NCBI RefSeq assembly: GCF_022965805.1
Contig: NC_133101.1
Coordinates: 2,108,001 to 2,172,000, forward strand
From: Primulina eburnea
Lineage: Eukaryota > Streptophyta > Magnoliopsida > Lamiales > Gesneriaceae
DNA length: 64,000 nucleotides
Direction of reading: 5' to 3'
Shown here: positions 12,399-23,173 of the stretch, one piece after another
How the letters are laid out: each line of letters starts with the position of its first letter
Numbering within the stretch: position 1 is the first letter of the stretch
Position numbers and translations under genes: made by a program
Notes under the pieces: generated by a model
Seen by the model: only the letters and a program-made list of their open reading frames with translations
What the model was told of the DNA's origin: nothing
Databases searched by the model: none

Positions 12399-13830
12399 TG
12401 TAGTAGCCCGAATTCCAAAATTGGGTAATTAACTGATTAATGGTGATTAAGAAGGTTTAATGTGTAATTTTGACCGTGGTCATGATCGGACGGACCGAAG
12501 ATGGTTCGGTAGCAACGAAGAGTTCGGAAGGTCCGAAGTGAGTTCGGTGGATCCGAACATGAGGTGTCAAGAGTCGATGGACACGTGCATGTTCGGACGG
12601 TCCGAAGTGTATGATCGGAGGATCCGATCATGAGCTGTCAAGAGCTGATGGACACGTAAGAGTTCGGACGTTCCGAAGAGGGTTCGAACGATCCGAACAT
12701 GGCCTATAAATAGTGGTCGGATTTCCTCATTTTGACTCGCCAATTCAGAGAATTCCATAGCATTTCAGTCGTTTCTGACAGGTTCTAGTCTTGTTCCGAG
12801 ATTTGGGCACTAGCGGGGAGCTGCTGGTCTTGTAGCAGAGCTGTGCTCTAGTTGGGAGCTAGCGGCATCAGCGGGCTAGCGACGGACGAAGGTTTGGAAT
12901 TTTATCAGTATTTATCTCAGGATTATCTAGTTAAGTCTGGTAGATAAGTTTAGTGATGGTTTTCACTTGATGAATAGGCTTGGATTAGACCTGTTGTCTG
13001 GTTGTTCCAGTGGATTAGGATTGCTGTGATAGAGGTACGAAAGTACTATCCGAGATATCCTGGTTGAGTATACATTCATATATGTGTTGCATGATTATGT
13101 GGTGCATTGATATATGTCATTTGATACATGCTATTATGTCACGTTTATTACTGCACGTTGCATTTCACGTTGAGCCGTATCTCCTTCGAGATAGCCTTTA
13201 CTGTTGAGCTGTATCTCTTTCGAGATAAGCTATATCTTGGGGCCGCTCAGCCTTGTCTTGTGGACGCATGGACACCGAGAGTACACAGTGGCCGACGGGT
13301 CGGGAGGGCTTCGGTGGTCCGGGACATTTTAGGTCCACGTCTGTCTTGTAGTGGATGCAGTGACCCAGAGGTGTACCGCGCGGCACTATCCACTTGGCGC
13401 CTCTAGACTGAGCATTTTGAGATCCTTTGTGATTCCTGTTTCTTGACTACCCTGGTATCATATCATAGCATGTGCATTTCATATAGGTTTGTATACTCAT
13501 ACTTTTGTACTGGGCGTTCTTATCGCTCACGTCCTTGGTTTTGTTTATTCTTGGACACCCCATTCCCACGGGGCAGGCCTCAGGTTGGATGGCTCAGGAG
13601 GAGCAGGAGGAGGACGTTGAGTAGCTGGTTGGTTTAGTTTTCAGTGTTTTCCATTTGATTCGATATGGTTGTACCGAATATTTTTTATTCTGGGTTATTC
13701 TAGATTTCGATTGGGTTGTATAACGTTTGATTCTTCGGCCTTTTTCCGCTGTTATCTCTGATTATTGTTAATTAGGTTAATTGCATGCTTAGTTTTTGTT
13801 TAGTAGGTGATTCTGGAACGGGTCACTACA
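12399..13830 (+). repeat. 3' LTR of the chromovirus
   Basis: Same length (1432 bp) as the 5' LTR and, by eye, the same sequence; followed by GTATC (13831-13835). Confidence 0.93.
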
Positions 13831-13984
13831 GTATCAGACTCAACCCAACCGACGCGTCGTCTCGGACTCGACTCAACTCTAACCTAGGGATCCTGATGTT
13901 TGGATAATGATAAATATACCGAATCTCAGTCGATAGGAATGAATCAATCCCTAAACGGCATCGATATAATTTATATATCCAGTG

Positions 13985-14290
13985 TCTGGGCGAAACAGCC
14001 GCAGAATTGACGACTCAGTCAAGAATTAGGCGAATCAGCCAATAACCAGACGAATCAGCCTGTAATTAAGTGAATCAGCTAAAGTTTAGACGAATCAGTC
14101 AATAACCAGATGAATCAGTCGGTAATTAAGCGAATCAGCTTAAGTTTAGACGAATCGGTTAATAACCAGACGAATCAGCCGGTGACTAGGCGAATCAGCC
14201 TATGACTCAACGACTCAGTAGTCAATACATGCCTTCAGTATCTAAGCAAATAAGTCGATGACTAGCGAATCAGCAGTCATTACATGCAGT
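13985..14290. repeat. Short tandem repeat array in the solo LTR
   Basis: About 13 units of roughly 20 bp built on the core 'acgaatcagcc', grouped as a higher-order unit of about 60 bp (cores followed by 'aataacca', 'tgtaatta' and 'aaagttta'). Units differ by point changes. No coding role is apparent. Confidence 0.75.
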
Positions 14291-14845
14291 GACTATAAAT
14301 CAATAGAATAAATATATCAATCTCGTCAATTACAAGAATCAATGTAATAAACTAAGTATGTGATATAGGGAAACTCGAGTCAAATCTTCCTCGAGTTGTG
14401 CACTCCCAACACAACATTAATGTATACCTTTCTTTCTGATATTCTGACCCTGTCGAAGTCTCGAACTCAAAGCCTGTCAATACTCAATCTGACAATAACA
14501 ATATCGAGGGTACAATATCAATATACCACTCAATCAATACTGGATAAAATCAGAAATCAATCAAATTCTGTTTCAACAACATAACGTTATCTTTTCAATA
14601 TATCCAGCACTGCCATATCAGTCAGATATCAATCCCAACACCTCATACTCGATAACAACTCAATTCTGATATCAATTCTCAATCAACTCAACTCTAAAAA
14701 TCATAATAATTTCATATGGTATCTGTTCCTCAATCCAGTTTCAATTATACGATGTTTAACAAACCAAGAACATCGTATATGAATCATATCAGATTCTGAC
14801 AATACCATATTTTCAAAACATATCAAAACGTAGCAAAACTTACGT

Positions 14846-14990
14846 CCAGTCGTAGCCTACGTCGATAGGAACTCGGTACCGCAGTCAGATTCAAAATCGG
14901 ACGGACGGATCTTTCACAAAAGGCGTAGGGATTTTTTCGTAACCTTTACTCGACTTCTTTCCGTCTGAATTCTGAAAAATTGAAGAACTA

Positions 14991-15062
<72 letters not shown>
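14846..15062. repeat. Duplicated host segment, left copy
   Basis: About 150 bp starting 'ccagtcgtagcctacgtcga' followed by a (TA)n run. The same sequence recurs at 16348-16563. The two unique parts were identical on reading; only the TA tracts differ in length. Confidence 0.9.
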
Positions 15063-15063
<1 letters not shown>

Positions 15064-16347
15064 GAAAATGTTACGCTGCTCACCCCTTGGTGAGCGTTCC
15101 GTGGGCGACAGCTGAGCTGGCGCCCACGTGTGCATTTTGTTTTTTAAAAAAAAATTGAAAAAACGTTTAGCGACGGTTTTTAAGATTCCGTCGCCAACTG
15201 TTGGCGACGGATTCTTAAAAACCGTCGCTAAACGTTTTTTCAATTTTTTTTTAAAAAAAGAACGACAGAGGGGCGTTCACAAAATCGATTCTCCCGTCCA
15301 ACCTACCGCCCCACAACACAGAAAAGTTTGAGAGAAACACAACACAGAAAAGTGAGGTTCAACTGAAGGCAAATCTGGAGATCTCGTGCAAGGTTTTTCT
15401 GTGCGCCTCAAATCCGAAGGTAACTCGATTTTGTCGGAAAATTTCTCACTCCCGGTAGAATTTGTGTGTGAATGTGTTAGAAAACCTCGGGTATAAAAAT
15501 ATGTGCGTGAATGTAAATCGAAGTTGTTAGAAATAAAAATTTGGTTCGATGTATGTGTGAATGTAAGTGCGGCTCAAATAAAAAATTTTCTGTGCGCCTC
15601 AAAATCACACTTTGCTTGAAACCTCACAATTTTAATGTATACTAGTGACTATGCACACGCGATGCGTGTGTAATTTTTTTTTTTATCATTATCAATGTAC
15701 TACAGTATAATTTGATAATTTATGGGGTGACTAAATTGATATTTAAATTGTTGAAATAAAAAAAATAAATAAAAGTGTGTGTTGAAATTTGAAAAAAAAA
15801 TAACAAAAAACAAAAGTGTAATATTAATATCATGTAAGGGTAAAATTGGAAAAAAAACTTGGTGTCTTCCTAGATAGTTACTATCATGTGCTCATCCTTA
15901 ATATAATAGTATAGATAAAGGAATTTAAATATTTAACCAAAATTAATTTTGTTCATTTCATATTGTAGAATGGAAGAAAACAGCGGCGATGAACTGTCGT
16001 ACATCGATTTACCTTCGGATTTGAGGCGCACGGAAAAACCTTGCACGAGATCTCCAGATTTGCCTTCAGTTGAACCTCACTTTTCTGTGTTGTGTTTCTC
16101 TCAAACTTTTCTGTGTTGTTGGGCGGTTGGTTGGACGGAAGAATCGATTTTGTGAACGCCCCTCTGCCCCCTCTGTCCGGTTTTTTCTTTAAAAAATTAG
16201 ACATTTAGCGACGGATTTTTATAATCCGTCGCAAAGAGCGACGGATTTGTTAAATCCGTCGCTATTAGCGACGAATGCTTAAAAACCGTCGCTAAACGTT
16301 GTTTCGTTGCAACAACATGGGCGCCAGCACAGCGCGCCAGCACAGCG
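15063..16347. mobile_element. Foldback-type DNA element inside the solo LTR
   Basis: About 1.3 kb with long inverted arms. The left arm (about 15110-15430) and right arm (about 16005-16345) are reverse complements with mismatches; they share 'gctggcgccca' ends, TTTAGCGACGG/CCGTCGCTAAA words and a G+C-richer block containing 'gcgcctcaaatccgaagg'. The central 500 bp is AT-rich and shows no transposase. The element is therefore non-autonomous. The GCGACGG words resemble those in plant terminal-inverted-repeat elements, but I cannot name the superfamily. It is flanked by the 217-bp direct duplication instead of a short target duplication. Confidence 0.65.
15139..15258. repeat. 120-nt near-perfect hairpin
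   Basis: The sequence folds back around about 15199-15201. Each arm runs from an A/T-rich run through 'acgtttagcgacggttttt' to 'ccgtcgccaac', with about one mismatch seen. If transcribed, it would form long double-stranded RNA. Confidence 0.85.
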
Positions 16348-16501
16348 CCAGTCGTAGCCTACGTCGATAGGAACTCGGTACCGCAGTCAGATTCAAAATC
16401 GGACGGACGGATCTTTCACAAAAGGCGTAGGGATTTTTTCGTAACCTTTACTCGACTTCTTTCCGTCTGAATTCTGAAAAATTGAAGAACTAATATATAT
16501 A

Positions 16502-16563
<62 letters not shown>
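16348..16563. repeat. Duplicated host segment, right copy
   Basis: Second copy of 14846-15062, again ending in a TA microsatellite (16492-16561), after which the solo LTR continues. Confidence 0.9.
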
Positions 16564-16609
16564 ATGCATGTCAAAAGATACGTGGCTCCCTCTTCAAGAT
16601 GCACGTCTT

Positions 16610-16788
16610 GCGCTCGGGCGGTAAGAAAGTACCGCTCGGGCGCGGCACTCTCTGCCCAGATGCTTGGCTTATCACACATTGGCGCTCGAGCGGTAATATT
16701 CTACCGCTCGGGCGCCAAACGTTCTGCCCGAGACATATCTCTGTTGAACATTGGCGCTCGGGCGGTCAGAAACTACCGCTCGGGCGCC
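16610..16788. repeat. Three GC-rich palindromes at 72-bp spacing
   Basis: Three inverted repeats built on GGCGCTCGGGCGGT, a 7-10 nt loop, and ACCGCTCGGGCGCC, at 16610-16643, 16681-16716 and 16753-16788. They lie in the U3 side of the minus-strand solo LTR, where enhancer-like repeats are common. Confidence 0.85.
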
Positions 16789-16928
16789 AATAGTTCTGTC
16801 CACTCTTGTATAATTCATACACTTGGCCCCGTTCGGTCTCAGCATAATGCATCTATAATCATATCAGATCCTAAATCAATAATCTCGAATTATTCCGGAT
16901 TACAATAATCAAAATCTTGGGCCTTACA

Positions 16929-17410
16929 CTTTATAAACAAAATGTATTAACTAAAAATTTGATAAATAATATTTTGGTAAAATAACAGTTTTTTAGTAAT
17001 TGTTTCTTCTCTATGAAGTGCTGTGATTAATTTTGAAAAAAAAAATCTTATAAAATCATATAAAAAGCAAGATGATATTGAATAAAATATTAAAAATATA
17101 AAATTGAAACATGACTTGATTCGGAGATTGAATTAAAAACACGATGAAGATGAAAGTTCAAGAAACAATTGTTTTGATGAACAAAATGTCCAATATTTTT
17201 TTTTTACAATTTTCTATATTTAGGGATATAGAAAAACTTAGCTATAAATAATATGTTAGAAATTTAAGTTTTTGAAAACTTATTTTTGCAATTGAAACCA
17301 TTATTAATAATTTACTAAAAAATAAAATATATTATCGTTAAATTATGATAAAAAAATTTAAGATATAGTGCATTTAACAAAATGTGGATTGTGGAGTGTA
17401 AATAGTATTT
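16929..17410. other. AT-rich spacer, no gene seen
   Basis: AT-rich DNA between the solo LTR target duplication and the next MITE. No reading frame or repeat of note. Confidence 0.6.
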
Positions 17411-17588
17411 GCAAAAACTTGTGTACGACGGTCTCACGGGTCGTATTTTGTGAGACGAATCTCTTATTTGGGTCATCAATGAAAAATGTTACTTTTTATG
17501 TTAAGAGTATTATTTTTTATTGTGAATATCGGTATGGTTGACCCGTCTCACAGATAAAGATTCATGAGATCGTCTCACAAAAAACTTA
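17411..17588 (+). mobile_element. MITE-like element, GTGAGACNGTCTCAC family, copy B
   Basis: Starts 'gcaaaaacttgtgtacgacg' and ends with 'atgagatcgtctcacaa'. Same middle words as the other copies ('gggtcatcaatgaaaaa', 'ttgtgaatatcggta'). It lies about 450 bp upstream of the glycosylase start codon. Confidence 0.7.
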
Positions 17589-17859
17589 CTGGATAGTATT
17601 TATCGAAAAAAATCATAGCAAAGATGCCGAAAATCTTTATAATATAATATAGTATGCATATATGATTTATTTAATTTGAATATGTTATTTTAATGATTTT
17701 TGTAATGATAATGAAATTTTAAAATTTTTTAATTTTTTTTAAATTTTAAAATACTTAATAATATATAAATTTTTTTTTTTTTTTTTTTGAGTCTATAATA
17801 TATAAAATATTAAAAAACTAAATTAAAATATATTAAAAAATAACCAATGAATTGGGCCC

Positions 17860-18032
17860 AAGGGTTGTCCATTGACTTGAATTTTTCCCTTAGCTAAGCC
17901 CGCGAAATTACCAGTATCTCCCTACACCCAATTCCCCTCCCCCCCCCCTCCGCTCACAAATCCCTAATATCCGCCGTCGCAGCAGCCACCGACACCGCCG
18001 GAGTTAGTTTTTGTTCTTCGCGTTGAGTTCAC
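17860..18032 (+). promoter_or_regulatory. Proximal promoter and leader of the DNA glycosylase gene
   Basis: The AT-rich spacer gives way to a C-rich leader (17925-17955, with a long C run). Two motifs stand out. One is TTGGGCCCAA at about 17852-17861, which contains the TGGGCC/GGCCCA site II element bound by TCP factors. The other is TTTCGCGGG on the minus strand (17899-17907), which fits the plant E2F consensus WTTSSCSS. Both are typical of growth- and S-phase-linked genes. Function is inferred from motif alone. Confidence 0.45.
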
Positions 18033-19223
18033 ATGGCGGATCAGAAGCTCACGCAAATCAAAGCCCTGTCCGATCCCAAACCAGAATCCCAAACCCCTGA
18101 AACTCGACCAGACTGTATTTATCAGCCTGTGTACCTTACACCTGTTGACTCTAATTCTCAAATTCCTCTTCCTCCGCCTCAATCCAGCTCTGTGGCTGAA
18201 TCTCCACATTCCCGTCTCGCTGAAATCTCTCAAAATTCACAAAACCCTTCCAAAATTCCGATTCGGCCCCCCAAAATCCGTAAACTTTCCGCGTCTGCTA
18301 CCGCGGAAGACCAAACGTCGCCGCCTCAAACAACTGGGGAAGATTCTTACTCTAGCTCCTCTGCAGCCATCTCAACGACTATCCCACCTACTAATGCAAA
18401 TAATGTTAAAAGCAGGCGGCGGAGCGCCTCCCAAGCTTCCAGGGCTCTGCCACAGATCATCAAACCCTTATCTGCCGATGGAGAGATTGAATTAGGCCTC
18501 CGCCACCTCCGTGTGGCAGACCCCCTGCTTGCCTCCCTTATCGATATTCACCAGCCGCCGCAGTTTGAGTCCCACCACCCCCCATTCCTCGCCCTCACAA
18601 AGAGCATCCTGTACCAGCAGCTTGCTTTTAAAGCTGGAACCTCTATATATACGCGATTCGTGTCCCTTTGTGGTGGTGAGGATGCTGTTTTCCCGGATTC
18701 TGTCTGTGCACTTTCTCCCCAACAACTTAAGCAAATTGGGGTGTCCAGCCGGAAGGCCAGTTATTTATATGACCTTGCGAATAAGTATAAATCAGGGATT
18801 TTGTCTGATGAGACAATTGTGAAAATGGATGACAGGTCTTTGTTCACGATGCTCTCAATGGTGAAGGGAATAGGTTCATGGTCAGTTCATATGTTCATGA
18901 TATTCTCCCTGCACAGGCCCGATGTTTTACCCGTAAGTGACTTAGGTGTTAGGAAAGGTGTGCAATTGCTGTATGGTTTGGAGGAGCTACCTAGGCCTTC
19001 CAGGATAGAACAATTGTGTGATAAGTGGAGACCTTATAGGTCAATTGGGGCGTGGTACATGTGGAGGCTCTTGGATGGGAAAGGTGCTCCAGCTGCTGGT
19101 TCAGCAGTGTTTTTAGAGGAGAATGTCGTGCAGCCACTGCAACAAGTTGGGCTCCCGCATTATGGACATCAGCTTCAGCTGCAGTATGTTGAACCACATA
19201 ATGGAATTGGAAATCTTGGGTAG
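18033..19223 (+). CDS. DNA-3-methyladenine glycosylase II-like protein (AlkA type, HhH-GPD)
   Basis: Intronless 396-residue protein, ATG in context acATGgc. It would remove alkylated purines (3-methyladenine and related bases) from DNA as the first step of base-excision repair. Residues 1-150 are Ser/Pro-rich and low complexity, with a basic stretch RRRSAS that could help nuclear targeting. The HhH-GPD fold runs from about 150 to 345: LTKSILYQQLA (helical start), the helix-hairpin-helix around SMVKGIGSWSVHMF (274-288), and VSDLGVRKG with the expected catalytic Asp303. The C-terminal tail is Gln-rich. There is no iron-sulfur cysteine cluster, as in the AlkA branch. Length and N-terminal extension resemble the Arabidopsis At1g75230/At1g19480 proteins (from memory). 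Confidence 0.93.
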   Translation: MADQKLTQIKALSDPKPESQTPETRPDCIYQPVYLTPVDSNSQIPLPPPQSSSVAESPHSRLAEISQNSQNPSKIPIRPPKIRKLSASATAEDQTSPPQTTGEDSYSSSSAAISTTIPPTNANNVKSRRRSASQASRALPQIIKPLSADGEIELGLRHLRVADPLLASLIDIHQPPQFESHHPPFLALTKSILYQQLAFKAGTSIYTRFVSLCGGEDAVFPDSVCALSPQQLKQIGVSSRKASYLYDLANKYKSGILSDETIVKMDDRSLFTMLSMVKGIGSWSVHMFMIFSLHRPDVLPVSDLGVRKGVQLLYGLEELPRPSRIEQLCDKWRPYRSIGAWYMWRLLDGKGAPAAGSAVFLEENVVQPLQQVGLPHYGHQLQLQYVEPHNGIGNLG

Positions 19224-21565
19224 GATCCTGGAAATATTTCGACTATTTAAATTTACTCGTTGTTGCATGAAGTTAGTTTCCTTGCTTCAGAAGGCTAGTA
19301 ATTCTAGATTTGTTTTTATTGCATCTTATGTCTAATAATATTTGGTAAACTTGAAAGAGATTTTGATAATTCTTTGAATTTCTAAACTTCTTTTAACTAG
19401 TTTTCATCCTTAGCAGGAGATGGCAGCCTAAATAAGGTAAAGTTAGAGCATCAATGAGTATGCTTGCGAGTTTTCAGATAGATTGCATAGGTGCTTGGTG
19501 AGGATGCTTGCAATAGATATCAATAAGCTAGAAATACGGAAGTGGCTGAACTGATGTATTAAATAACTAATTGTTCACTCAGAACCTTAATATGTCACTC
19601 GTTCCAAATAGATAGATAAAATTGAATAAACCTGCTTCTGATTAGGTGGACCAATAAGTGAGATAAATATTTGTTGAGGTAAACTGAGGCTAGAGAAGTG
19701 GTGCAGAGTTACAAGGGGGAATGAGTTTAAAGTGCTTCATGTATTTGTCTTCCATTTGCTGCATACCAGTTTGACCACAAAGGAATAAGCAAGCGCAAGA
19801 AAGTTGTTTCCCTGTTTCCTACTGATACATCACTTAAAAGAATCGAGTGATTGGCATTGATAACTTATCAAGGGGATGGTTGGTAATAAATGGGTGGAAA
19901 TTTCAACCTGCGTTGTCTTTTTAAAAATGAGCGACCAGTATTACTTTGAACATATTTACTCTCTTTAATCACTTTTAACCACTTCTTTTCAAACTCAATA
20001 TTAAAGTTCAGCAATTACTGGCCAGCCTCTAAAACACAAGTGGAAAGTGAAATAGCTATATTGGTCCTCAGATCTGAGTCACTATCTGAAAGCACGAGGA
20101 CATGAAACAGTTCATAATGCAGATTGAACCGTGACGAAAAGATCATATACGTTACTTATCTACTCCAATATCCTCCTTTTATTCTCAACGCATTATCTGC
20201 TGATAGAGTGGATGGATAAATGACTCTGGAAGTGTCATTCTGCAAAGTGAGTTTGTTAAATGTTTATAGTCAAGGACCTGCATCGAGGAGGTAGATAGAT
20301 ATGGTGGAGTTCAAGTATCAAGGAAAGTTCAAAAGAGATGTTTGAATAGATTGTTTTTGCTGAGGTAACTGTTCAGTGAGAGCTGTAATATTATCTGTTT
20401 AAATGTTGTTGCATTCATTTTAGTGGGATGAGCATGAGCTAACATTGTCTGATATAGTAGGTTTACAGACTCATGTTTCATATAAACAATGAAGCAATTC
20501 TTGGAGAGCATATATTGGTTTTTCTATGGTTGTGTTTCTAGTTATTGGGTTTGTATGAATCTTCCCCATCAGTGGCCTGGTAATCCAATTCTTGGTACTA
20601 ATCAAAGCATCGATCTTATTCTTTGATAGAAATAAAGTGTTATTATAAAATCTAGAATTGCACTACTACTAATTTGAGCTACTCGAATTTTCTTGTTTAA
20701 GTTCTCATGTGTTTTTTTCCACAACGCCCTTTCAAACAATGCACACACATTATGTGCCCAAGCTAATGTTTCTGTTGTCTTCGCTGTATTTGAAGTATAA
20801 GTTTTTAATATTTTGTTGCTTCCCATTTGTTTCCTTCTCATCTCTTTCCCCATATTCTTTGGTTAAATATCCGTATTTCCAGGATTTTCTGACCCAGCAG
20901 ATGTGATACTTATCTTAAGCTAACTAAACATAGATTTTTTTTCCTTGTATGCAGGGCGTGTATTTGGAACCAATGACTGGGAAATAACAGCTTGCTGCTA
21001 ACTCATGATTAGAGAAATACTTTTTTGATTCCTCTTCCTGAATTCAGATTTTCTATCAATCCTGCTCAAAGAGTTCCTTATGTTACTAAATACAAGGTAG
21101 TTCCGAACTATGTATTTTAACTTATTAACTACTAGCTTTTATGCTTAGGAGCAGCAAGTGTTTTGGGTTTGGTATAAGCTGAGTATTCCCAGGGCTTTAG
21201 TAGAACTTAAGGATTCTTTCTTTCTTTCCTTCCTTCCTCCCTCCCTTTTCGTCTTAAAGGAACGAATAGCGTTTCAGATCTTATGTCATTCTGTAACCAA
21301 TGTACAGCATTTGCAGACGTACTTTCCAGTTTTTATGATGAACAGTTGCTAAAATACTTGGATTTGATCAACTTTTTTTGGTCATATTTGATGATCTTAT
21401 GTGCTACGCTCACGGTATAATTTTTTTTTTTTTGAAACGGGGAAAACTCATTTTGGCATTAAGATGTAAGATCAAGTTTTATGCCGTGGGACAGATTATA
21501 TCCACGAAACTGTGGCTGTGGATGTGCTGAGTCGAGCTCGAGGTTGAGCTTTTGTGTATTTATTA
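19224..21565. other. Downstream of the glycosylase gene, no second gene seen
   Basis: Less AT-rich than most spacers, without a convincing protein. A good splice-acceptor context (pyrimidine run then tatgcag) at about 20940-20955 could belong to a spliced 3' untranslated region of the glycosylase transcript; this is only a possibility. Pyrimidine-rich TTTC/CTTC/CTCC repeats lie near 21213-21247. Confidence 0.45.
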
Positions 21566-21660
21566 AGGTAACTGTAAACTCCAATTGTCTCCTATAAGGA
21601 GGTCTAGTCTTCTGCCCAAAAGAAACTCGTCACTTTCCCTCTCTATCTTTACTATGTGAC

Positions 21661-22248
21661 ATGGATCTAAAATTCGCTAGGCGCCAGACTAGCGTCTAGA
21701 GCCTACGCCGCCTAGGCGGGGATTGGGCGACGCTAGGCGGATTCCACGATATGAAGATATTTGTAATCATTTTTAGACTAAATTTCAGCTCAAATTTTGT
21801 TAAAATCCAATTGATACTTGGTTCATTCTTTGTGCTTCTTCTTCTTAAAAATGATCAGAATAATAAACAATGCAAAAGAAATCAAAATAAAGAAAAAAAT
21901 TATTGTTGAGGTCTGGTTCGATTTTCTTGTATGTGCAGAAGTAAACAAACAAAGAAGATGAGAGTGACGGCTTAGGGCAAGTGCAAGTTAACAAATCGTG
22001 GTTTTAATTGGATTTTCAATCACAAAAAACTAAAAGCACGAGTATAATTTTCTTTATTTATGTTATGCTCTATTTTACTTCGATTTTCAAAAACTAAAAG
22101 CTCAAAAAAAATTTGCCAAAACACTTTAAACACTTGGGCCCGTCTTGACCCGGCGCCCTTGCAGCATAGGTTGGCCGCCTAGAACCTTTTCGGTGCGGTC
22201 AAGCAACGCCTAGGCGGCCGTCTAGTTCAAGTTTTAGGACATTGTGGC
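21661..22248. mobile_element. Non-autonomous DNA element with CTAGGCGGC subterminal repeats
   Basis: 588-bp insertion in copy 2 of the duplication; copy 1 preserves the empty site near 1215-1220. It is flanked by the 5-bp direct repeat GTGAC (21656-21660 and 22249-22253). The ends are imperfect inverted repeats (ATGGATCTAAAATTCGCTAG against ATGTCCTAAAACTTGAACTAG on the other strand). Many CTAGGCG/GGCGGCC words lie near both ends, a layout seen in hAT-like and other cut-and-paste elements. The middle is AT-rich with no transposase. Confidence 0.65.
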
Positions 22249-23173
22249 GTGACCAATCAATTATCAGAGAGACATGTTTTACAAATGAAGTCTATTCTCT
22301 CAAATATCCCTCAAACGTATCACCTTGGACTAAAATTATATTCCATTTTTAAAGTTATTATTCAATTACCCTTATTGGGTGATGAATCATTCCAATATAC
22401 TCGATGCTCAATTTAAGTGTTTATGTATGAAAGTCATGACCGTGTAATTATCGATGTAATCCGAAAAATTGTATGAGTATGCGTGTCTTGATATTGTATT
22501 TTTAGAATGTTGGCATTTTTATTACACCGTCTCTGGTTTACACAAAATCCATGTGAGACAGTCTTACAAATTAATTTTGTCACGATCCAATTTAAAACGA
22601 ATTTGCAATCCGATTCAATTCATGAAAAAATATTTTTTTTAATAATAAAAATATTTTTTTTAAATCTTAATGGAGAAATATATGTGAGATAAAAAAAAAA
22701 AGGCATCAAAGAGTGCATATCCATCATTATGTCGATAATACTTCCAAGTATTATTGACGAATGACGATGAAATTATAGGAAAGTGAGCATTGCTTGAATT
22801 CATCTCTTATCTAATGTTCTATCAAGAAATTCTACTTCCAAGTATTAATGTCTAATGTTGCCACATCATGCTTTTCTCTTCTTGCGAACATTAATTAATT
22901 CATTTTTGGCATGAACTATAATTTTGGTGGAAATTTTATGATATACCATTTTTTTAAATGTTGTTCATAAGTAACATAACCATAGATTGAATGATGCTTA
23001 CACCACAGAATGAATTTGGGACACATTATATTTTTAAATTATCTTTTACCTCTATATTTTATGTTTTGCGATTTTTCTTCGTAATATTTGCATAATTGAA
23101 TTTTAGTTATTATTGTTTTTTTTAAATACCAATTTTGGTAATTTGTGTTGCAATTTTAGTCTTTTTTACATGA

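Larger units (their letters stand above)
6294..13830 (+). mobile_element. Intact Ty3/gypsy chromovirus (probably Tekay/Del lineage)
   Basis: Complete LTR retrotransposon of 7537 bp: 5' LTR 6294-7725, initiator-Met tRNA primer-binding site, one uninterrupted gag-pol frame, polypurine tract, 3' LTR 12399-13830, and 5-bp target duplication GTATC. Both LTRs are 1432 bp and no difference was seen on reading them side by side, which indicates recent insertion. The polyprotein carries Gag, protease, reverse transcriptase, RNase H, integrase and a C-terminal chromodomain, the order of plant chromoviruses. Lineage assignment (Tekay/Del rather than CRM, Reina or Galadriel) rests on general resemblance and needs a tree. 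It sits inside a minus-strand solo LTR. Confidence 0.93.
5795..16928 (-). mobile_element. Solo LTR of a Ty3/gypsy-like element, interrupted by nested insertions
   Basis: Read on the minus strand, the sequence starts TGTAAGGCCCAAG at 16928 and ends GGTCCCCACA at 5795, with standard TG...CA termini. It is flanked by the 5-bp direct repeat CTTTA (5790-5794 and 16929-16933). No primer-binding site, polypurine tract or gag-pol is attached, so it reads as a solo LTR. Removing the chromovirus (6294-13830 plus its 5-bp target duplication) leaves about 3.6 kb. Removing also the foldback element and the duplicated flank (15063-16563) leaves an LTR of about 2.1 kb. It contains a 20-bp short-repeat array (13985-14290), a TA microsatellite and three GC-rich palindromes near its U3 end. 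Confidence 0.75.

Noticed and set aside
13985..14290. CRISPR-like array of short repeats
   Set aside because: Eukaryotic setting; repeats are degenerate, contiguous and lack unique spacers of constant length.
15949..16204. Short frames on both strands in the foldback element
   Set aside because: They follow the inverted arm, which also appears on the other side; no transposase motif.
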